Positions 38,611-47,018 of a DNA stretch of 64,000 nt are shown piece by piece. Position 1 is the first letter of the stretch. Each line of letters opens with the position of its first letter. The notes beneath the pieces are model-generated. The model searched no databases and was not told the DNA's origin. It saw only the letters and a program-made list of their open reading frames with translations. This DNA is from Oligoflexia bacterium. GTDB lineage: Bacteria > Bdellovibrionota > UBA1018 > CAIPTA01. The DNA lies in NCBI GenBank assembly GCA_023954355.1, contig JAMLID010000004.1, forward strand, positions 54,518 through 118,517, in the 5' to 3' direction. Made by a program: the position numbers and the translations under genes.

Positions 38611-40211
38611 TTTTTTCTGAAATTATTTTGAGCTATATAATTTTGAATATATTGCTTTTTCTCTCCTATATAGGAATAACGCTTTTAAGCTTGCTAAGTA
38701 AATTTGAAAAAATTTCTTATCGCCAAAATCTTAGTATTCAATATGGTCTTATTGTGTCACTTTTTGTTTTTGTGGCCTTACCTTTTATTTTACCCAAACA
38801 AGAATTTTTTGAACCAGTGGCTAAAGTTTGGTCTTCTCAGGCTAATGTAAATAAACAAATAGTAAATGGTTCTGATTTAATTGAAGCTTACGTATCGTTT
38901 TCAAGTTCTAAAAAAGCGATTCCGGTAAAATTTGATTATTTAGGTAACTTTTTTATGTTTTTATTTTTAGCGACAAGCCTATTTTTGTTTTTAAAAATAA
39001 GCAAAGAAGTTCATTTATTACTTAAAATTAAAAAAAATTCTTATCTATATAAAAAAATAGGCTCATTAGAAATCTATGTTCATGATCAAATTAAAGTTCC
39101 GTTTTCTTTTGCTCTAGTTCGCACATCTAATATAATTTTGCCTCAAAAATTTTTAGAGAAAAAAGAAAATTTTTATATTTCTATTTTACATGAACTTCAG
39201 CATCATAGACAAAAAGATACATTATTTATCTACTTTATATATGTAGCAAAAATAATTTGCTGGCTAAATCCATTTTCTCATCTTTGGGCTAGGTCCATTT
39301 TAGAAATTCAAGAATTTGCATGCGATGAAGCTCTTTTAGGCCAAAAAAGAGTGAATTCAAAAAACTATGCAAACTGCCTCATAGATGTGGCAGAAACAGC
39401 ACTCAATCAAGAAAAGTCTCCTGCCTGCGCAACAGGATTGCTGTTTTTGATTGAGTGTAACTTAATCAAACGGAGGATAGAGAAAATGTTAACTATTAAA
39501 AAATATAATAAGGCTCGTGTGTTGCCGGTAATTCTTGGCGCAGCAATACTATCGTGTTTTTTTACTACAACAATCATAGCGAGTAATTTTGTTCAAGATC
39601 GAAGAGTTTCGATGCTTCAAGCGACAAAAATGGCAGACAAGGCTAGGAGCGAGAGTAGTTTTCCCATTGTTGTAAATGACCTAGTTTTAAAGCAAATGAA
39701 TAAATATCTAGGGACTCCTGAAGGAAGAAAATTTATGAGCGATGCCATTCTTAGAATGGATTCCTATAAAGACCTAGTTGAAGAAAAGATAAATAAATAC
39801 CATATGCCATTGGAGATTATGGCCATACCATTAATAGAGTCTGGATATCAAAATTTGCCGCAACGTAAAAATTCAAAGTGGACGGCAGCTGGTCTTTGGC
39901 AATTTATTCCGTCAACGGCAAGAAAATTCGGAATGTTAGTAAACTCTGAAGTTGACGAAAGACTTAATGTAGAAAAAGAAACAGATGCGGCGATGAGGTA
40001 TTTACTGATGAATAAGCTCGCGTTCAACGATTGGCTACTTTCTATCATGGCTTATAATATGGGAGAAAATGCACTCGAATCTGCGATTCAAAAAGAAAAG
40101 ACAAGAGATGCGTGGAAGTTAATTAGAGCAGGTAATGAAAATGATAAAAATTATTTAGCTAAAGTGATGGCCGCAGTTCTTATTATGAAGAATCGCGAAG
40201 TTTTAGAGTAA
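38607..40211 (+). CDS. BlaR1-like M56 metallopeptidase fused to a lytic transglycosylase
   Basis: 534 residues. The N-terminal part is a BlaR1/MecR1-type integral-membrane peptidase: helices about 5-29, 41-62, 110-130 and 204-221, zinc motif HELQHH (H195, E196, H199), third ligand region EFACDE (E236) and a last helix 305-327. Where BlaR1 has a beta-lactam-binding domain, residues about 355-534 are an SLT/MltD-type lytic transglycosylase domain: IPLIESGYQN with catalytic E411, AAGLWQFIPSTARKFGM and MAYNMGENAL. This part should face the periplasm and act on or bind peptidoglycan. It is co-transcribed with the BlaI-type repressor and followed by a strong terminator. Confidence 0.92.
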   Translation: MIFSEIILSYIILNILLFLSYIGITLLSLLSKFEKISYRQNLSIQYGLIVSLFVFVALPFILPKQEFFEPVAKVWSSQANVNKQIVNGSDLIEAYVSFSSSKKAIPVKFDYLGNFFMFLFLATSLFLFLKISKEVHLLLKIKKNSYLYKKIGSLEIYVHDQIKVPFSFALVRTSNIILPQKFLEKKENFYISILHELQHHRQKDTLFIYFIYVAKIICWLNPFSHLWARSILEIQEFACDEALLGQKRVNSKNYANCLIDVAETALNQEKSPACATGLLFLIECNLIKRRIEKMLTIKKYNKARVLPVILGAAILSCFFTTTIIASNFVQDRRVSMLQATKMADKARSESSFPIVVNDLVLKQMNKYLGTPEGRKFMSDAILRMDSYKDLVEEKINKYHMPLEIMAIPLIESGYQNLPQRKNSKWTAAGLWQFIPSTARKFGMLVNSEVDERLNVEKETDAAMRYLLMNKLAFNDWLLSIMAYNMGENALESAIQKEKTRDAWKLIRAGNENDKNYLAKVMAAVLIMKNREVLE

Positions 40212-40220
40212 ATCTCTGTA

Positions 40221-40255
40221 GCTTCTCTAATTCAAAAAATTAGAGAAGCATTTTC
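40221..40255 (+). terminator. Intrinsic terminator after the BlaI/M56-SLT operon
   Basis: A perfect 12-base stem, GCTTCTCTAATT (40221-40232) with AATTAGAGAAGC (40238-40249), closed by a 5-base loop and followed by ATTTTC. It starts 10 bases after the stop codon. Confidence 0.85.
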
Positions 40256-40326
40256 TGGTCTAAATTCTATTTAATTTTTTAAAAATCAAATAAAGGTTTT
40301 TAGTGCGTAGTCGCTTTTCAGCGATA

Positions 40327-41130
40327 TCAACTTCTTGGATCTATTTTTTTTCCATCAATAATGATGTCCATTTCGGGGACGAAGAAACTGTAGTTGGGGT
40401 TATTTGCTCCTTTATGTACGGCCCCGCCCATTCTCTTAGGATTATCGGATTCATCCTCAAATAACTCTAGCATTAAATTTCCTTTAATTTGCTCTGAGTT
40501 AGGTACGCAACGAAAATTATGACCAGCCTCTGGTGTATGATATCCAAAAAACATTATTTTTTTTACATTCATTTCACGAATACATAAAAAATTTAATAGC
40601 TCGTGAATATTGTGTACTACTTGATGTACTCTTTCTCCGCTATCTAAATAGTAAAAATATGAAACATCTTTATCAACAATTGTTGTTCCATGTAATTTAA
40701 GTACTAAAGAAAGATTAAGATATTTTTTTGTATGTTTACTTAGAGAAAGAAGCATTTCTTTCCAATTAGGTATCTGTGGGAAAAGAGCTTGTATAGATAC
40801 TATGTCATATTTTTCTTTTGGTAGTTTGGTTTCGGGAAAATATCCTTGGATAAACTCAAAACTAGGGTAGCTGTTTTTCCCTTTAGTAATGCTATTAGGG
40901 TCAGGGTCTATAACAGTTGGATTAATGTCTGCTATTTCACTTTTAATGGCCGCCGCAAAATTACCTCCAGATCCACCGATGTCTAAAAAAGTATTTTTAT
41001 CTTTTATGTAGGTTGGAGTAAAAAAATGTGTTGTAGACTTAAAGTAGTCCTTCATTTTTGGAGCAGAATCTAGGGCGAAAAATTCTGCATTTAACCTATT
41101 TTCTTCATAAGCAGAGCGTTGGCTTTTCAT
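40327..41130 (-). CDS. Class I SAM-dependent methyltransferase
   Basis: 267 residues from the ATG at 41130, where AAGGA lies 8 bases upstream; an ATG nine codons earlier (41157) has no clear ribosome-binding site. SAM motif I is FLDIGGSGGNFAAAI, a Gly-rich variant of the usual D-x-G-C-G, followed by PTVIDPDPNS and motif IV YDIVSIQALFPQIPNW. The C-terminus (FFGYHTPEAGHNFRCVP; ELFEDESDNPKRMGG) is unfamiliar. It is divergent from neuCB, so involvement in the same glycan is possible. The acceptor is unknown. Confidence 0.78.
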   Translation of the reverse strand: MKSQRSAYEENRLNAEFFALDSAPKMKDYFKSTTHFFTPTYIKDKNTFLDIGGSGGNFAAAIKSEIADINPTVIDPDPNSITKGKNSYPSFEFIQGYFPETKLPKEKYDIVSIQALFPQIPNWKEMLLSLSKHTKKYLNLSLVLKLHGTTIVDKDVSYFYYLDSGERVHQVVHNIHELLNFLCIREMNVKKIMFFGYHTPEAGHNFRCVPNSEQIKGNLMLELFEDESDNPKRMGGAVHKGANNPNYSFFVPEMDIIIDGKKIDPRS

Positions 41131-41303
41131 ATGTAAGTTCCTTATTGAAAATTTCATAACATATTTTTTAGAAGAGGTCTTCTTCGTAATGGAGTGAAAT
41201 TTGTTGCTGTGAGTTAAGTGTTTGTGATCATGTTTGAGAAATAGGTTTGCTTGCGGGCTTACTGCAGGAAATGTAATATTCTCATATTTAGTGAGAAAGC
41301 TTC

Positions 41304-43541
41304 ATGAATGAGAAAACCTTAAAAATAGCTGTTGTTACTGGGTCTAGGGCTGACTATGGCTTGTTATACTGGGTTCTCAAGGGAATCCAAGAAGAAGAGA
41401 GATTAGACTTATCCCTAATAGTAACTGGAATGCATATATCCAAAATATTTGGGGAAACATATAAGTCCATAGAAGAAGATGGGTTTTCTATATACGAAAA
41501 ATTAGACTTACAGTTAGATGGCCTATCTGGTGCTTCTGTATCTAGATCGACGGCGATAGGTGTAGAGAAATTTTCTACCGTTTTTGAAAAGCTGAAACCA
41601 GATGTACTATTAGTTTTAGGAGATAGGTTTGAAATATTTGCTGCTGCTCAAGCAGCGTTGTTTTTAAATATTCCAATTGCACATATTGCTGGAGGAGACA
41701 CTACTGAAGGGGCTTTTGATGAAGCTATTCGACATAGCATAACAAAAATGTCTCATTTACACTTTGTGACTAATCTAGAGTCACAAAATAGGATTCGTCA
41801 GTTAGGTGAAAATCCTAGTAATATTTTTTGTGTAGGTAGTCCTGGAATAGATTATATTCGTAAAGCGAATCTGCTTAATAAAGAAGAGATTATTAAAAAA
41901 TTAAAAATCAATTGGAGAGAAAAAAATTTATTAGTAACTTTTCACCCTGTTACTTTGGATGGAAACTCTTCGGAGCAACTAAGTGAGCTCCTACTTGCTT
42001 TAAATGATCTTGGCGAACAATACGGGATTATTTTTACCTTGCCAAATTCAGATCCTGGTAGTTTAGATTTAATAAAGGCAATAAACGATTTTTCTAATAG
42101 AAGAGAAAATGTTTATGTGTTTACTTCTCTTGGGCAGACAAATTATTTAAGTCTAATGAGTATTGTGGACGTTGTTGTAGGAAACTCTTCTAGTGGTTTG
42201 TATGAGGCTCCCAGTTTTAAAATCCCTACTGTGAATATAGGCAATAGACAAAAGGGTAGGTTGAAGGCAAGCTCTGTTTTAGATTGCAAAACAGAAAGAA
42301 ATGAAATTAGAACAACAATAGAAAAAGCTATTCATTTCAGTTGTGATGACGTGTTGAATCCATACGGTGATGGATTTGCTTCAGAAAAAATCGTGTCGAT
42401 CCTTAGAAGTATTAGTGATCCAAGTGAGTTATTACAAAAAGAGTTTTATTCATATAGTAATAATAAAAAAGAAATAGAGTCTGTGTTTATTATAGCTGAA
42501 GCCGGAGTTAATCATAACGGATCACTTGAAAAAGCCTTTTCTTTGGTGGATATAGCAAAAAATTCTGGAGCAGATGCGGTAAAATTTCAGACGTTTAAAG
42601 CAGAAAAACTAGTTTCCAAAAAAGCACAAAAAGCGGAATACCAAATTAGAAATACTGGCAAAAGCGAATCTCAATTCGAGATGCTTAAGAAATTAGAATT
42701 AAGTAAAGAAGACCATAAAAAAATATTTGAATACTGCAAAACCAAAGAGATTGAGTTTTTATCCACGCCGTTTGACGAAGATAGTTTGGATTATTTGGTA
42801 GATGAATTAGGGGTGAGTAGAATAAAAATATCCTCAGGTGACCTTACAAATGGTCCATTACTTTTGGCTGCGGCAAGAAAAAATATTCCAGTTATACTAT
42901 CAACCGGAATGGGTACATTGTTGGAAATTAAAAAGTCTTTGTCCGTATTAGCCTTTGGATATTTACACCCAAATGGGAATCCACCCGAATATAGTGCCTT
43001 TTTAGAAAAAGATGAATTTGCGGTACTTAAATCTAAGGTAACAATTTTACATTGCACAACAGAATACCCTGCGGACTTAGAAGATCTAAATCTTAAATCG
43101 ATTGCATACCTTAAAGATTTTTTCAATCTGAGGGTGGGCTTTTCAGATCACTCTCAAGGAATAGAAGCCCCTATAGGTGCGGTCTCTCAAGGCGCGGCAG
43201 TTATAGAGAAGCACTTTACCTCAGATAAAAATCTTTCTGGGCCAGACCATAAGGCATCACTTGATCCGCGAGAGCTTAAATTAATGGTAGAGGGCATTCG
43301 AAGTATGGAAGTGTCTCTGGGTGAATATTATAAAAACCCTAGGCAATCTGAATTAAAAAATATGGTTGTAGCCAGAAAAACAATAGTGGCAGCAAAAAGT
43401 ATTAAAAAGGGAGAGTGCTTCTCAGAGAAAAATATGGAAGTAAAGCGCGCTGGCAGTGGTCTTTCTCCTATGGATTATTGGAGTTTGATTGGTAGAAAAT
43501 CTAGTAGAGACTATGTAGAGGAAGATATTATTGATGAGTAA
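41304..43541 (+). CDS. Fused UDP-GlcNAc 2-epimerase (hydrolysing) and nonulosonic acid synthase (NeuC-NeuB)
   Basis: 745 residues joining two enzymes normally made separately. Residues 1-about 388 are a NeuC/LegG-type hydrolysing 2-epimerase: VVTGSRADYGLLYWVL, VLGDRFEIFAAA, HIAGGDTTEGAFDEAIRHSITKMSHLHF, VVGNSSSGLYEAPSF. Residues about 394-645 are a NeuB TIM barrel (IIAEAGVNHNGSLEKA, DAVKFQTFKAE, ILHCTTEYPA, GFSDHSQG, EKHFT), and about 688-745 the SAF/antifreeze-like domain (ARKTIVAAKSIKKGE). The first half releases a ManNAc-type sugar and the second condenses it with phosphoenolpyruvate, so the fusion may channel the intermediate. The product may be neuraminic or legionaminic type. Confidence 0.93.
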   Translation: MNEKTLKIAVVTGSRADYGLLYWVLKGIQEEERLDLSLIVTGMHISKIFGETYKSIEEDGFSIYEKLDLQLDGLSGASVSRSTAIGVEKFSTVFEKLKPDVLLVLGDRFEIFAAAQAALFLNIPIAHIAGGDTTEGAFDEAIRHSITKMSHLHFVTNLESQNRIRQLGENPSNIFCVGSPGIDYIRKANLLNKEEIIKKLKINWREKNLLVTFHPVTLDGNSSEQLSELLLALNDLGEQYGIIFTLPNSDPGSLDLIKAINDFSNRRENVYVFTSLGQTNYLSLMSIVDVVVGNSSSGLYEAPSFKIPTVNIGNRQKGRLKASSVLDCKTERNEIRTTIEKAIHFSCDDVLNPYGDGFASEKIVSILRSISDPSELLQKEFYSYSNNKKEIESVFIIAEAGVNHNGSLEKAFSLVDIAKNSGADAVKFQTFKAEKLVSKKAQKAEYQIRNTGKSESQFEMLKKLELSKEDHKKIFEYCKTKEIEFLSTPFDEDSLDYLVDELGVSRIKISSGDLTNGPLLLAAARKNIPVILSTGMGTLLEIKKSLSVLAFGYLHPNGNPPEYSAFLEKDEFAVLKSKVTILHCTTEYPADLEDLNLKSIAYLKDFFNLRVGFSDHSQGIEAPIGAVSQGAAVIEKHFTSDKNLSGPDHKASLDPRELKLMVEGIRSMEVSLGEYYKNPRQSELKNMVVARKTIVAAKSIKKGECFSEKNMEVKRAGSGLSPMDYWSLIGRKSSRDYVEEDIIDE

Positions 43542-44169
43542 AAAATATATAGTTTTGGGTGCTGGTGGCCATGCAAAGGTCTTAATAGATCTTATGAAGA
43601 AATCTAATTTAGAAATAGAAGGTGTTTTAGATTTAGATGTGTCCAAGAGGGGAAGTAATATTTTAGGAGTGCCTATTTTGGGTGATGAAGAAAACTTAAA
43701 GAAGAGAGGTCCTAAGACTGTGTTTTTGGTAAATGGTTTGGGTTCGATTAAAAATACTGAGCCTAGAGAGAAGTTGTTTAAAAAATATTTTGATTTAGGT
43801 TTTGATTTTCCTAATATTGTTCACCCATCGGCAGTAGTGGCAGAAGACGTTTCTTTTGGATTCGGAGTTCAAATAATGGCTGGAGTTGTGGTTCAATCAG
43901 GAACTTGTTTGGGAAATAATGTTATATTAAATACGAGAGTGTCTATTGATCATGATTGTAATATAGCTGACCACGTACATATAGCGCCTGGCTGTGTCTT
44001 GTCTGGTGATATAAGCGTTGGTCTTGGCTCTCATATTGGCGTTGGAGCTACTATCATCCAAGGGGTGTCAGTGGGTTCGAACGCATTAATTGGAGCTGGG
44101 GCAGTTGTATTGAAAAATATTAAGGATAAAGAAGTGGTTGTAGGGGTACCTGCAAGAGCACTCAACTGA
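43534..44169 (+). CDS. NeuD/PglD-type sugar O- or N-acetyltransferase
   Basis: 211 residues from the ATG at 43534, overlapping the neuCB stop by 8. The N-terminal small Rossmann-like domain (KYIVLGAGGHAKVLIDLM) is followed by left-handed beta-helix hexapeptide repeats (VVAEDVSFGFGVQIMAGVVV; VLSGDISVGLGSHIGVGATI; LIGAGAVVLKNI). NeuD and PglD enzymes use acetyl-CoA to acetylate sialic acid or an amino-sugar precursor. Its location directly after neuCB supports an acyltransfer step on the same nine-carbon sugar. Confidence 0.88.
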   Translation: MSKKYIVLGAGGHAKVLIDLMKKSNLEIEGVLDLDVSKRGSNILGVPILGDEENLKKRGPKTVFLVNGLGSIKNTEPREKLFKKYFDLGFDFPNIVHPSAVVAEDVSFGFGVQIMAGVVVQSGTCLGNNVILNTRVSIDHDCNIADHVHIAPGCVLSGDISVGLGSHIGVGATIIQGVSVGSNALIGAGAVVLKNIKDKEVVVGVPARALN

Positions 44170-44200
44170 CTTAATGCGCGGCACCATTCTTTATATATTT

Positions 44201-44220
44201 TTTCAGCTCTTGAGCTGAAA
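44201..44220. repeat. 20-bp palindrome between neuD and hisF2
   Basis: TTTCAGCTC-TT-GAGCTGAAA, perfect 9-2-9, in the 111-base gap before the hisF-like gene. It is preceded, not followed, by a T-run on the plus strand, so it is not a normal plus-strand terminator. An operator or an mRNA hairpin is possible. Confidence 0.45.
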
Positions 44221-44280
44221 TCTAGAAAATCCCTATGCATCTTCATCGCCTTCGCACTAAAATTATGGCATATTTCTGCC

Positions 44281-45171
44281 ATGAATGGACTAATTAGAGT
44301 AGTTCCTCGTCTTGATATTAAAGGGTCCAATATCGTTAAGGGCATCCAATTTGATGGCTATCGTGTTGTTGGTTTAGCTGAAGAAGTAGCAGAGCTTTAC
44401 TATAATGAAGGGGCGGATGAACTCATTTATCAGGATACAGTGGCGAGTCTGTATAGAAGAAGCATAGATTTAGATGTTGTCAAAAAAACGGCTAAAAGAG
44501 CATTTATTCCGTTAACAGTTGCTGGTGGTTTAAGAACGTTAGAGGATATTAAATCTGTTTTAAGGTCGGGTGCAGATAAGGTTGCCATTAATACCGCTGC
44601 AGTAGACCAGCCACAACTAATTCGTGAAGCGTCTCGAGTATTTGGTTCCCAGTGTATTGTTGCATCTCTTGAAGTCTTTCGTCGTTATGACGGTAGATGC
44701 GAAATTTGGACAGACTACGGCAGGCAACGAACGGGAATAGAAGCAATTTCTTGGGCGAAAAAAATGGTAGAACTGGGAGCGGGAGAAATTATGCTTAGCT
44801 CAATCAATCAAGAGGGAACTGGTAGAGGATATGATTGGGAGCTGACTAGGGATATTTCAACCAATGTACCTGTGCCTGTGATTGCTTGTGGTGGTGCGGG
44901 CAGCGTGGATGATTTTTTTGTAGTAGCTTCTCAAGGGGGAGCTAGTGCGATTTCTGCGTCTTCTATTTTTCATTATCACTATGCGAAGTCTTTAGATAAG
45001 GAACATTTAAAGTCCAGGTATTGTTTAAGAAGTGGACAGCAAATTGATACGGGAAATGTAGACTTTATGATGGAAGGGTATGGAGGCATTAGAGAATTTC
45101 AAGTAATGCCAGCATCTATTAAAAAAGTAAAAAGCGCTTTATTAGAGGCGGGGATGAGGGTTCGTGTCTAA
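44281..45171 (+). CDS. HisF-like ammonia-using cyclase subunit of N-acetyl-sugar amidotransferase system
   Basis: 296 residues, longer than true HisF (about 253), with additions near the C-terminus. The HisF TIM-barrel pattern is clear: VVPRLDIKGSNIVKGI, PLTVAGGLRTLEDIKSVLRSGADKVAINT, GAGEIMLSSINQEGTGRGYD, VPVIACGGAG. The canonical IDRDGT motif reads INQEGT. With hisH2 and the PP-loop amidotransferase next door it is not histidine biosynthesis; in such clusters the HisH/HisF pair supplies and channels ammonia to make an acetamidino sugar (as PseA-type loci do for pseudaminic or legionaminic acid). The end overlaps hisH2 by 8 bases. Confidence 0.85.
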   Translation: MNGLIRVVPRLDIKGSNIVKGIQFDGYRVVGLAEEVAELYYNEGADELIYQDTVASLYRRSIDLDVVKKTAKRAFIPLTVAGGLRTLEDIKSVLRSGADKVAINTAAVDQPQLIREASRVFGSQCIVASLEVFRRYDGRCEIWTDYGRQRTGIEAISWAKKMVELGAGEIMLSSINQEGTGRGYDWELTRDISTNVPVPVIACGGAGSVDDFFVVASQGGASAISASSIFHYHYAKSLDKEHLKSRYCLRSGQQIDTGNVDFMMEGYGGIREFQVMPASIKKVKSALLEAGMRVRV

Positions 45172-45802
45172 GAGTATTTTGATAGTAGATTATGGACTAG
45201 GAAACCTTTTTAATATTGAGGCTGCTTTTTCTAGTGTTGGTTGCTCCGTAAAAGTTTCTTCTAACCATAAAGACATAGTAAGTGCGGATAGAGTAGTTAT
45301 TCCTGGTGTTGGTTCTTTTGCAGACGGAATAAAAGGGCTTCATGAAATGAGGTTGATTGATCCGCTGAGAGAGTTTGTTCTTTTGGAAAAGCCTCTTTTA
45401 GGCATTTGTTTAGGGATGCAACTTTTATTATCCGAATCAGAGGAATGGGGAGTTCATCAAGGATTAGGCTTTGTAGAGGGGAGAGTCGTATCACTTAAGC
45501 AACCATTACCTGGAGTGTTATATAAGATTCCTCATATAGGGTGGAATAAAATGAAGGTAAGACAAGAAAATAAGATTTTAAAAGATGTTTTTTTAAGCCA
45601 AGAGCAAGATTTTTTTATGTACTTTCTTCATTCTTATTATGCTGATTTAGAAGATACAAGTCTTGTGATGACAGAGACAGAGTATGGGCGTGATACTTTT
45701 TGTTCATCCTTTCAAAAAAATAATATTTTTGGATTCCAACCGCATCCGGAGCGAAGTGGAGAAGTTGGATTAAAGATTTTTCAAAATTTTTTAAAAGTGT
45801 AA
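45164..45802 (+). CDS. HisH-like glutamine amidotransferase subunit
   Basis: 212 residues, GTG start inside the end of the hisF2 gene. Class I glutamine amidotransferase: GICLGMQLLL with nucleophile C82, and FQPHPERSGE with H194 and E196 completing the triad; VIPGVGSFADGI near residue 45 is the oxyanion region. It hydrolyses glutamine and passes ammonia to the HisF-like partner. Its position between the hisF2 and amidotransferase genes supports the amidino-sugar role over histidine synthesis. Confidence 0.9.
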   Translation: MSKSILIVDYGLGNLFNIEAAFSSVGCSVKVSSNHKDIVSADRVVIPGVGSFADGIKGLHEMRLIDPLREFVLLEKPLLGICLGMQLLLSESEEWGVHQGLGFVEGRVVSLKQPLPGVLYKIPHIGWNKMKVRQENKILKDVFLSQEQDFFMYFLHSYYADLEDTSLVMTETEYGRDTFCSSFQKNNIFGFQPHPERSGEVGLKIFQNFLKV

Positions 45803-45816
45803 CGAGGTAAGTTTTA

Positions 45817-47016
45817 GTGCAAAAGAATGGATCTCCTTTAATTTTAGATAGACAGTTTGATGCCTTACCTAAGGAAATTGTTTTTTGTAAAAACTGTGTT
45901 GTTTCTAACCAGAGGCCAAGAACAGTTTTTAACGCCGAGGGTGTTTGCTCTGCTTGTCAGTGGTCTTACGAGAAAGATCATGCGATTGACTGGAATGTGC
46001 GAGAACAAGAATTGCAAAAATTATGTGATCGTCACAGAAGAAATGATGGCTCTTGGGATGTAGTTGTTCCTGGAAGCGGTGGAAAAGACAGCGCTTTCGT
46101 GGCTCATCAATTGAAACATAAGTACGGAATGAATCCATTATGTGTTACGTGGGCACCTTTTGAATATATAGACGTTGGTTGGAAAAACTTACAGAACTTT
46201 ATTCATTCTGGATTTGATGTAATTACGGGAAACCCAGATGGGCAGCTTCATAGAAAGCTCTCTAGATTGGCATTTGAGCTGAAGGGCGACGCCTGGGAGC
46301 CCTTTGCTTATGGACAGAAAGCTTGGGCATTTCATATGGCTGTTCGTTTTAATATTAGTTTGATTTTTTATGGAGAAAATGGAGAGTTAGAGTATGGAGG
46401 CTCAACGAAATATAAAAACAAACCAAGTGAAACACCAGAAGAGTGGGAAGAGGAATATTATAAAGGAACTTCAGTAGATAAATTATTGATGGAAGGTCTT
46501 TCTAGAGGGGTTTTGACTCAAAAAGAAGTAGAAAAAGGGCTTCAACTTTATAAGCCACCACATCCAGATTTAATTAAAAAATTAAATGCTGAAATGCATT
46601 GGTTTTCCTATTATAAAAAATGGACGCCAGAAGAAAATTTTTACTACGCTGTTAAACACTGTGGTTTTAATACAAATCCCGACGGAAGATCAGAGGGAAC
46701 ATATACGAAGTATTCTAGTCTAGATGATAAGGCAGATGGATTTCATTGGTATTTAAGCTATATGAAGTTTGGAATGGGCAGAGCATCTAGAGATGCACAA
46801 CAAGATATTAGGCGTCATCATATTACTCGAGATGAGGGTATTGCTTTGGTAGAACGCTATGATGGTGAATTTCCCTCGTTATATTTTAAATGGTTTTTAG
46901 AGTATTTAGATATTGAAGAAGAGTTTTTTTGGCAGGTGATGGACGTATACCGCGAGAAATCCAATGTATGGAAAAAAAGAAATGGAAAATGGGTGATGGA
47001 ACACCTTCCTAAGTAG
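45817..47016 (+). CDS. N-acetyl sugar amidotransferase (WbpG/PseA family)
   Basis: 399 residues, GTG start. A PP-loop ATP pyrophosphatase motif SGGKDS (87-92) is preceded by two CxxC pairs (C24/C27 and C44/C47) that probably hold zinc. The remaining sequence (FYGENGELEYGGSTKYKNKP; DDKADGFHWYLSYMKFGMGRAS) matches the family that adenylates an N-acetyl sugar and replaces oxygen with ammonia to give an acetamidino group. The ammonia comes from the HisH/HisF pair just upstream. It modifies a UDP-sugar or a nonulosonic acid; which one cannot be seen here. Confidence 0.92.
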   Translation: MQKNGSPLILDRQFDALPKEIVFCKNCVVSNQRPRTVFNAEGVCSACQWSYEKDHAIDWNVREQELQKLCDRHRRNDGSWDVVVPGSGGKDSAFVAHQLKHKYGMNPLCVTWAPFEYIDVGWKNLQNFIHSGFDVITGNPDGQLHRKLSRLAFELKGDAWEPFAYGQKAWAFHMAVRFNISLIFYGENGELEYGGSTKYKNKPSETPEEWEEEYYKGTSVDKLLMEGLSRGVLTQKEVEKGLQLYKPPHPDLIKKLNAEMHWFSYYKKWTPEENFYYAVKHCGFNTNPDGRSEGTYTKYSSLDDKADGFHWYLSYMKFGMGRASRDAQQDIRRHHITRDEGIALVERYDGEFPSLYFKWFLEYLDIEEEFFWQVMDVYREKSNVWKKRNGKWVMEHLPK

Positions 47017-47018
47017 TC

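Noticed and set aside
44281..45802. Reading hisF and hisH as histidine biosynthesis genes
   Set aside because: No other his gene is near; they sit between neuD and a PP-loop sugar amidotransferase, and the hisF-like protein deviates from canonical length and motif.
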